Shown in pieces: positions 1-4,941 of a stretch of 5,765 nucleotides of DNA; within the stretch, counting starts at the first letter, position 1; each line of letters starts with the position of its first letter. The DNA comes from Deltaproteobacteria bacterium (GTDB lineage Bacteria; Desulfobacterota; Anaeroferrophillalia; Anaeroferrophillales; Tharpellaceae). The DNA lies in assembly GCA_013153415.1 (NCBI GenBank), contig JAADEO010000182.1, positions 1-5,765 of the forward strand, read 5' to 3'. The notes beneath the pieces were generated by a model that was not told the DNA's origin, made no database searches, and saw only the letters and a list, made by a program, of their open reading frames with translations. Both the position numbers and the translations under genes were made by a program.

Positions 1-378
1 AGCGGCAGTGCCGGCACCCTGGTCAGAAAACTTAAAAAAGGGGAATACATCGGCCTGCTGGTCGACCAGCGCGTCCGCCGCCGTTACCGGATCTGGGCCG
101 ACTTCTTCGGCTACCGGGTCCCGACCACACCGGCCCCGGCGGTCCTCTCCCGTTTAAGCGGCTGCCCGATCGTCCCGGCCTGTACCTACCGACTGCGGCC
201 GCTGCACCACCGGATCGAGATCCTGGAACCTTTTCAGGTGCCTCGGGAAGGTAAAAGCGATGCCGTCATCGAGGAGTACACCAACCGAATCAACGCCATT
301 CTCGAGCAGCAGATCCGGGCTCATCCGGCCCAGTGGTTCTGGCCCCACGACCGCTGGCGCAAGATCAGCTCCGATTGA
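1..378 (+). CDS. LpxL/HtrB-family lipid A (lysophospholipid) acyltransferase, C-terminal fragment
   Basis: The first 125 codons visible are the C-terminal part of an acyl transferase. The start and the catalytic HX4D region lie outside the window. Seen: a DQ pair at fragment residues 22-23 after a KKGEYIGLLV strand, DFFGY at 34-38 followed by a TTPAP turn, a hydrophobic CPIVPA strand, and the C-terminal HPAQWFWPHDRW (108-119). This matches the layout of LpxL/LpxM acyltransferases, where DQ/DH, 'FFG' and 'PEQW.W.H.RW' recur in this order. Family role: inner-membrane transfer of a secondary acyl chain to Kdo-lipid A (or a lysophospholipid) on the cytoplasmic face. The chain length used cannot be read here. 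The TGA at 376-378 lies 14 nt inside the 3' end of the convergent kinase gene. Other acyltransferases of the same superfamily remain possible, because only about 40% of the usual ~300 residues is present. Confidence 0.87.
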   Translation, partial: SGSAGTLVRKLKKGEYIGLLVDQRVRRRYRIWADFFGYRVPTTPAPAVLSRLSGCPIVPACTYRLRPLHHRIEILEPFQVPREGKSDAVIEEYTNRINAILEQQIRAHPAQWFWPHDRWRKISSD

Positions 379-1237
379 GCCACCAGCCGGGCCGGTAAAA
401 CAACCGGCGCCAGGCCAGCCCCCGGCCCAGTTTCCGGCACAACTCCAGATATTTTCGCGGATCGGGTTCATAGGCCTGCAGGAAAGCGGCCTGTTCCGAA
501 GCTGTCCACCGTCCGCCCCGGGAAGCGAATTTTTCCAGGGAGCGGAGAAAACGGTAGAGATTGGCCCGGCGGCGCCGGGCCGTGAGGGGGGATGACGAGC
601 GGGTCGATTTATCAAAATCGATGAAAAAGACCTCGTGGTCCGGGCCCGGTCCGACGAGGATATTCAGAACCTGGAGATCGGTGTAGTAGATCCCGGCATC
701 ATGCAACCGCCGCAGTCGAAAACCGATAGTCGCCAATACCCGCAGCCGGGCCGCAACGGGCGCGCTTCCGAGAAAACCGGCCAGGCTGACACTCTCCGGC
801 AACCAGCAACTGACAAAGTATCCCCGCCAACCCCACCGGCCGGAAGAGACGGCCACCACTCCCAGCGGCTGCGGCGCCGGAACTCCGAGTCGCAGAACCC
901 GCTGATGAACCTCGAGTTCCCGCAGAAAACGGTGCCGGGAAAGAAAACGCTCTCCCGCGAGACGCCGCAGGAGACCGCCATGCCGGTACTGGCGTACGGC
1001 CACCGCGAAGGAAAGGCCCAGTTCCGGGCCGGAAAAGAAACAAACCGCCCCGCGGCCGGCGGCCCCGGCCCGGGAAGAGCGGTTGCGCCCGGAAAGCACC
1101 GCAGCCATGATCCGCGACCAGAAAGAAGAGGAATCTATCTCCTGCGGGAACCGGAATGCGGCTTCGTAGATCAGACAGGTTTGACCGTTTATCTGCAGAC
1201 AAGAAGAGGCGGGCGGAAGGGAACTACTGTTCATCAC
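365..1237 (-). CDS. Kdo kinase / LPS kinase (KdkA-WaaP family)
   Basis: A 290-residue protein kinase-like small-molecule kinase. Seen: a GRG loop at 61-63; RQYRHGG at 82-88, where KdkA has a 'RHY.RGG'-type motif; a probable helix-C Glu at 107; GVPAPQPLG at 118-126; a catalytic loop YYTDLQVLNIL with D187 and N192; and a metal-binding DFDK with D207. Family role: KdkA phosphorylates Kdo of the LPS inner core with ATP, and WaaP phosphorylates core heptose. The 'TDL..LNIL...IDFDK' block and the length favour the KdkA side, but the substrate is inferred. The catalytic loop departs from the common 'H.DL.AHNIL' wording (YTDLQVLN). The start is GTG 1237 or ATG 1234, which are adjacent codons (GTGATG). 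Both lie inside the 3' end of the upstream DHH gene, so the two genes are probably translationally coupled. An AGGG sits too close to the ATG to decide between them. The TGA at 367-365 overlaps the convergent acyltransferase. No signal peptide or membrane segment is visible, so it is likely cytoplasmic or membrane-peripheral. Confidence 0.83.
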   Translation of the reverse strand: MMNSSSLPPASSCLQINGQTCLIYEAAFRFPQEIDSSSFWSRIMAAVLSGRNRSSRAGAAGRGAVCFFSGPELGLSFAVAVRQYRHGGLLRRLAGERFLSRHRFLRELEVHQRVLRLGVPAPQPLGVVAVSSGRWGWRGYFVSCWLPESVSLAGFLGSAPVAARLRVLATIGFRLRRLHDAGIYYTDLQVLNILVGPGPDHEVFFIDFDKSTRSSSPLTARRRRANLYRFLRSLEKFASRGGRWTASEQAAFLQAYEPDPRKYLELCRKLGRGLAWRRLFYRPGWWLNRS

Positions 1238-2321
1238 CCTGCCAGGGGTTATTCAACTCTGAGGTTACGAGAGGCTTGACCGATTTGATATTCTCCATCC
1301 CGGTAACCTGCTGGAGAAAATCGAGTATCAGCTCCCACTCCAGGGCTTCGATCTCGGCCGGACTCTTGCCCTGGCAGTCGAGCTGTCCGCCGGCCACCTG
1401 GTTATGGCCGCCGGCGGTACCGCCGCGTTTTTCGAGCAGATCCCGCACCATTTTGCCGGCCTGGGAGCGGTCGTTGCCGGCCCGCAACGAGATAATCAGT
1501 TTCTGTTCATGGAAAGCGGTAACGATCGACCAGCTCATGCGTTCGTGGAGCAGAAGGAAATCGGCGACCTCGGCGACGATATCGGGGTTTTCGATCGGCC
1601 CCAGGCGGGAACCGATGACCTGACGGTAGACGAAAGCGTTGTCGATCGCTTTGCGGATATAGAGAAAATGTTCCCGAGGCCGCCGGCTGAACTCGATCTG
1701 CGACAGCCGCTTCATGTTGACCAGCGGCACCAGGTCGTTATAGACCTGCCGGTCCCGGGGGCTCGCCTCCCGGCCCAGGTGCTGGGTTTCGGAACTGATA
1801 CCGTAGACCAGGGCGGTGGCCAGGGCGGTGGTGATAGGCACCTCGAGACACTGCAGGTACTCGCTGACGATCGTCGTGCAGGAGCCGTAACCGGTGCGGA
1901 TATCGACGAAAGGGGTCTGTTTGAGCAAGTGCCGGGTGGAATTTTTCGGGGGGTGATGGTCGATGACGATGGCGGGAATTTTGCCTTCCGGCAGAACGTT
2001 GTTGCCGGCCCCGGGCTGGGTGTCGACCAGGGCATAGGCGACCTTGTCACGCCCCCGGATGCGACTGAAGGGCACCACCTTGCAGGGCAGGTAGCGCATC
2101 ATGGTCTGGTTCTCGGCCCGGCCCACGATGCCGCCGTATGCGATCTGGACCCGGCAGGCCGGATCGAGCATGGAAAAGACCGTGGCCAGGCCGCAGGCCG
2201 AGGCCAGGGCGTCGGGATCGGGATTGTTGTGAGTCAGGATAACGAGACGGGATTTCCCGCCCAGGGCGTCCAGCAGGCGCTGGGCCAGCCCGATATTTTT
2301 CTCATCACCACAATTATCCAT
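1224..2321 (-). CDS. DHH/DHHA1-family phosphoesterase (NrnA/RecJ-like)
   Basis: A 365-residue protein with a DHH domain followed by DHHA1. Seen: motif I THNNPDPDA with H31, D35 and D37; motif II D100 in ALVDTQPG; motif III D121-H122-H123 (DHHPP); a GSCTTIVSEYL helix at 146-156; and the C-terminal substrate-binding loop GGTAGGHNQ at 300-308. Motif IV, usually 'TDT', reads SSETQ with E178. Members hydrolyse phosphodiester bonds in short RNAs (nanoRNase), pAp or cyclic dinucleotides, using two metal ions. Which substrate applies here cannot be read. The start is ATG 2321, which leaves about 25 residues before motif I as in relatives. In-frame ATG 2357 is a credible alternative. TTG 2411 lies only about 5 nt from the predicted transcription start and so cannot carry an RBS. 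No strong Shine-Dalgarno precedes any of these. It is first gene of an operon with the overlapping Kdo kinase. The TAG at 1226-1224 lies inside the kinase start region. Confidence 0.88.
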   Translation of the reverse strand: MDNCGDEKNIGLAQRLLDALGGKSRLVILTHNNPDPDALASACGLATVFSMLDPACRVQIAYGGIVGRAENQTMMRYLPCKVVPFSRIRGRDKVAYALVDTQPGAGNNVLPEGKIPAIVIDHHPPKNSTRHLLKQTPFVDIRTGYGSCTTIVSEYLQCLEVPITTALATALVYGISSETQHLGREASPRDRQVYNDLVPLVNMKRLSQIEFSRRPREHFLYIRKAIDNAFVYRQVIGSRLGPIENPDIVAEVADFLLLHERMSWSIVTAFHEQKLIISLRAGNDRSQAGKMVRDLLEKRGGTAGGHNQVAGGQLDCQGKSPAEIEALEWELILDFLQQVTGMENIKSVKPLVTSELNNPWQGDEQ

Positions 2322-2356
2322 AACCCGACCACGCCGTTTCACCGCTCCGCAAAACA

Positions 2357-2386
2357 TTACGGGGCGATCCGGCCCTGCTGCCTCAT
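2357..2386 (-). promoter_or_regulatory. Possible nine-codon leader ORF upstream of the DHH gene
   Basis: In the predicted 5' leader of the DHH transcript, ATG 2386 opens a frame reading MRQQGRIAP that ends at TAA 2359-2357. The stop shares one base with ATG 2357, which is in frame with the DHH gene (TAATG). This arrangement allows termination-reinitiation coupling and would make ATG 2357 a used start. Only a weak AAG-type Shine-Dalgarno precedes the small ORF, so this may be chance. Confidence 0.2.
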
Positions 2387-2422
2387 TAAAAATTCTTGAA
2401 AATAAACACAACGCGAAGAGAT

Positions 2423-2452
2423 ATTATAGCATACCACTTCCCCTGCTGGCAA
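2423..2452 (-). promoter_or_regulatory. Sigma70-type promoter for the DHH-kinase operon
   Basis: On the minus strand a -35 TTGCCA (2452-2447, 5/6 to TTGACA) is followed by 18 nt and a perfect TATAAT (2428-2423). A TGC triplet directly in front makes it an extended -10. The predicted transcription start is near 2416. That leaves a leader of about 95 nt to ATG 2321, or about 60 nt to ATG 2357. It lies in an AT-rich stretch within GC-rich surroundings, which makes chance less likely. Confidence 0.7.
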
Positions 2453-2494
2453 CCCTAACCCTTCAGCCCCCCTCCAAACCCGTAATCCGCCCCC
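2440..2494 (-). other. G-tract cluster, putative G-quadruplex upstream of the DHH promoter
   Basis: The minus strand carries six G-runs in 55 nt, seen as C-runs on the plus strand at 2440-2443, 2453-2455, 2459-2461, 2467-2472, 2479-2481 and 2490-2494. The four runs across 2453-2481 satisfy the usual rule of four G3 tracts with loops of 1-7 nt (loops 3, 7 and 7 when the last three tracts are set suitably). The cluster directly abuts the -35 TTGCCA of the DHH promoter. Folding and any regulatory effect are inferred. Confidence 0.4.
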
Positions 2495-2520
2495 ACCAAG
2501 ACTATAAAACTTGATATTTA

Positions 2521-2551
2521 TTGACAAAGTTGCTAATGAGAGCAATATAAT
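2521..2551 (+). promoter_or_regulatory. Sigma70-type promoter for the HDOD kinase operon
   Basis: A perfect -35 TTGACA (2521-2526) and a perfect -10 TATAAT (2546-2551) are separated by 19 nt, longer than the preferred 17. The predicted start is near 2558, giving a leader of about 58 nt to TTG 2616. The spacer contains the inverted repeat TTGCT (2530-2534) / AGCAA (2541-2545) with a 6-nt gap, which could be a small operator. The long spacer would lower basal strength and leave room for an activator; this is inference. Confidence 0.65.
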
Positions 2552-2602
2552 CAGAAAAATATCGAGAAAAAACTGTACCGGTAAAGCCAACCACCCCCGC
2601 TT

Positions 2603-2607
2603 GAGGG
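2603..2607 (+). promoter_or_regulatory. Shine-Dalgarno deciding the TTG start of the HDOD kinase
   Basis: GAGGG lies 8 nt before TTG 2616, which is good spacing. In-frame TTG 2511 further upstream lies before the predicted promoter, so it cannot be used. GTG 2646 has only a poorly spaced AGGA. This site therefore selects TTG 2616. Confidence 0.55.
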
Positions 2608-2615
2608 CTGAAAAC

Positions 2616-4937
2616 TTGCACTATCAGCACCAGACCGACAGGACCGTGCAACTGGAGGAGATTCCTCCTCTGCCATCCCTGGCCAGCCGGATCATCGAAA
2701 GCTGTTTCGATGATCGGACCAATTACCAGGAGATGGCCGGCCTGATCAAGCAGGACCCCATTCTCACAGCCCGCATTCTCGCTCTCGTCAATTCTCCCTC
2801 CCTGGCCCTGCCCAGCCGGATCAAGGATCTCAGCCACGCCATCTCGATCATCGGCCGCAAACAGATCCGCAACCTGGCCCTGAGCGTTTCGATTTTCGAT
2901 ACCTTCAGCAGCAAAGGCAAGGCCCGGGAGCAGGAGATGGTCGCCTTCTGGCGCCATTGCATCGCCTGCGCTCACGCCAGCGAGGAGATCGCCCGCAAAC
3001 TCGAGCTGCCGCAACCGGAAGAGGCCTTTATCGCCGGGCTCCTGCACGATATCGGCAAACTCATCGTCTACCACCAGAACCCCGACAGTTTCAGTAATTT
3101 TCTCGAACTGCTCCGGGAACCGCCCCGGGAAACCCGGGAATGGCCGCCGCTGGCCCTGGAAGAAAAGATCCTCGGCAGCGGCCACCATCTGGTCGGCAAG
3201 CGGGCCGCTGAAAACTGGAATTTCCCCGAAAGCATCAGCGAAGCGGTCTGGCTCCACCACCAACCCCCCATGGGTCCCCGGAACCAGCCGCCGACCCTGC
3301 CGGTGGTCGTCCGCCTGGCCGACGCCCTCTGCAACCTCCACAACCTGGGCTCGAACTATTTCATCAACCACGAACTCGATTACGCGGTCTCCTCTTTCTA
3401 CGCCCATACGGTCGAAACGCTTAAAGTTTTTCTCCGTCTCGACCAGGATTTTCTCCTCCAGGTCTTCCACAAGACCGACCACCGCCTGCATGAATTCGAC
3501 AACTGCCTGGAAACGGTCGACAACGAACTCTACTTCTCGACCATCCACATGGTCAACCGGGAACTGGGCCGTCTCAACCTGGAGCGGGAAAAGACCCTGA
3601 CCGAGCTCTATTTCAAAAACCGCCTGCTGGAATGCCTGGCGGCGCTCGACAAGAACATCGGCCCCCGGCCGGAGGCCCAGACCCTGGTCGATGAGATCGT
3701 CACCCAGGCCCGGACTCTCTGCGCCAGCCAGTTCGCTTTCTGCGGTCTCACTCTCAGCGAGAACGCTCCCTGCTGCTGGCGGGGACAATGGGGCATGGCC
3801 AGTTTCAGCGACCGGGATCTGGCCGTCGACAAGCGCCTGATCAGCGATCGCCAGGACTCCCGGATACCGGATGAGCGGCGCTCGCGCCGGACCCGGGTGC
3901 TCTCCACCATCCGCAAACTGGTCCTGAAAAAACCCGAGGCGCTGCTGAAAAACAGCCGTATCACCCCACTGAAAGAGCATCCCACGATCCTGGTCATTCC
4001 TTTGGTCGGGGAGAGCGGACCGGGATTCAAAACCGAGATCTTCGGTCAGTTGCTGGTCGACTGCAAACAGCTCGGTCAGTCCCTGATCAACAAGAATGTT
4101 CTGCTTGAGATCATTTCCCGTTTCACCTCCGGGATCAGCGAGATCATCGAAAAGGTCCGGCTTACCGATCATTTGGCCGGACAGGCGGAAAAGATCAGCG
4201 AGCTCTGCCGCCATAGCGAGGAACTGCAATTCGAGCTCCTCCAGGCCCAGCGCCTGGCCACGGTCGGCCGCCTGGCGGCCGGCGCCGCCCACGAAATCAA
4301 CAATCCCCTGACCGTGATCTCCGGCCAGCTCCAGATGCTGAAGGCCCAGGCTGAAAAGACCGACGCCGACGGCAACAACCTCAAACGCTACGACAAGATG
4401 ATGCGCAAGGTCGACAAGATCTCCCGCATCGTCAGCGATCTGCTGGCCTACGGGCGCCCCCAGAAACCCCATATCCAGCCGCTGCGCCTGGCCGACATCG
4501 TCAACCAGGCGATCGACGCGGTCAAACACCGCCGAGGTTTCGCCAGAATCAAGGTCGAGCTCGACCTGCCTGAAAACCTGCCCGCGGTCCGGGCCGACGC
4601 CCAGCAACTGGGCCAGATCCTGATCAACCTGCTGATCAATGCCGAGCTGGCGATGCCTGACGGCGGCAACCTTAAAATCAGCGCTTATCCGGTCCGAGGC
4701 GATCAGGTCGGCATCCAGGTCAGTGATAACGGCCACGGTATCGCCCCGGAGATCCTGCCGACCATCTTCGACCCCTTCTTCACCACCCGTGAGGGCCAGG
4801 ACGGCACCGGGCTGGGGCTTTCTATCGTCCACTCCCTGGTCGAGGCCAACCATGGCCGGATCAACGTAACCAGCACCCTGAACCAGGGCACGACCTTTAC
4901 CATCTTCCTGCCGGCGGAAACCGCCACCACCCAGTAA
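2616..4937 (+). CDS. Cytoplasmic HDOD-GAF-like sensor histidine kinase
   Basis: A 773-residue soluble multidomain kinase with no membrane segment. The N-terminal HDOD domain (about 13-250) opens with LEEIPPLPSLA and keeps the residues expected of an HD metal site: H114, H144-D145 (HDIGKL), H190 (in GHHLVG), H214-H215 and D236 (RLADAL). A helical linker follows (about 255-330), then a GAF-like sensor region (about 331-515) ending in IFGQLLVDCKQLG and a helix. The transmitter has its H-box at AHEINNPL (H559), an N-box with N675, a G1 box DNGHG (704-708), an F-box FDPFF (from 718) and a G2 box GTGLGLS (730-736). It should therefore autophosphorylate on H559 and pass phosphate to a response regulator, which is not encoded in this window. 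The HEINNPL wording resembles NtrB-like kinases. HDOD domains usually act as protein-interaction or output modules; here one is fused in front of the kinase. The ligand is unknown. The start is TTG with GAGGG 8 nt upstream. It is followed after 4 nt by a class IV aminotransferase gene. Confidence 0.88.
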   Translation: MHYQHQTDRTVQLEEIPPLPSLASRIIESCFDDRTNYQEMAGLIKQDPILTARILALVNSPSLALPSRIKDLSHAISIIGRKQIRNLALSVSIFDTFSSKGKAREQEMVAFWRHCIACAHASEEIARKLELPQPEEAFIAGLLHDIGKLIVYHQNPDSFSNFLELLREPPRETREWPPLALEEKILGSGHHLVGKRAAENWNFPESISEAVWLHHQPPMGPRNQPPTLPVVVRLADALCNLHNLGSNYFINHELDYAVSSFYAHTVETLKVFLRLDQDFLLQVFHKTDHRLHEFDNCLETVDNELYFSTIHMVNRELGRLNLEREKTLTELYFKNRLLECLAALDKNIGPRPEAQTLVDEIVTQARTLCASQFAFCGLTLSENAPCCWRGQWGMASFSDRDLAVDKRLISDRQDSRIPDERRSRRTRVLSTIRKLVLKKPEALLKNSRITPLKEHPTILVIPLVGESGPGFKTEIFGQLLVDCKQLGQSLINKNVLLEIISRFTSGISEIIEKVRLTDHLAGQAEKISELCRHSEELQFELLQAQRLATVGRLAAGAAHEINNPLTVISGQLQMLKAQAEKTDADGNNLKRYDKMMRKVDKISRIVSDLLAYGRPQKPHIQPLRLADIVNQAIDAVKHRRGFARIKVELDLPENLPAVRADAQQLGQILINLLINAELAMPDGGNLKISAYPVRGDQVGIQVSDNGHGIAPEILPTIFDPFFTTREGQDGTGLGLSIVHSLVEANHGRINVTSTLNQGTTFTIFLPAETATTQ

Positions 4938-4941
4938 CCCG

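Noticed and set aside
391..408. Hairpin GCCGGT/ACCGGC with a 6-nt loop, 12 nt after the acyltransferase stop
   Set aside because: There is no T-run on either side and it lies inside the kinase gene, so it does not qualify as an intrinsic terminator. Short GC stems are common in this composition.
260..1279. Plus-strand reading frames of 111 and 214 codons (260-595, 635-1279) opposite the Kdo kinase
   Set aside because: Pro/Arg/Ser-rich shadow translations with no domain. The minus strand carries the kinase catalytic motifs across the same region.
1404..2399. A plus-strand reading frame of 331 codons opposite the DHH gene
   Set aside because: It is the mirror of the DHH/DHHA1 coding sequence, whose catalytic motifs are on the minus strand. 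The translation shows only low-complexity Gly/Asp/Val-rich sequence.
2409..2411. TTG as an upstream start for the DHH phosphoesterase (30 extra residues)
   Set aside because: It is only about 5 nt from the predicted transcription start, leaving no room for a ribosome-binding site, and the family needs no such extension.
2451..2461. Telomere-like AACCCTAACCC on the plus strand
   Set aside because: Only about two short units inside a wider C-rich tract. It is explained by the G-tract cluster, and there is no tandem array.
2511..2513. TTG as an upstream start for the HDOD kinase (35 extra residues)
   Set aside because: It lies upstream of the predicted -35 and so outside the transcript, has no Shine-Dalgarno, and the added residues lack the composition of the rest of the protein.
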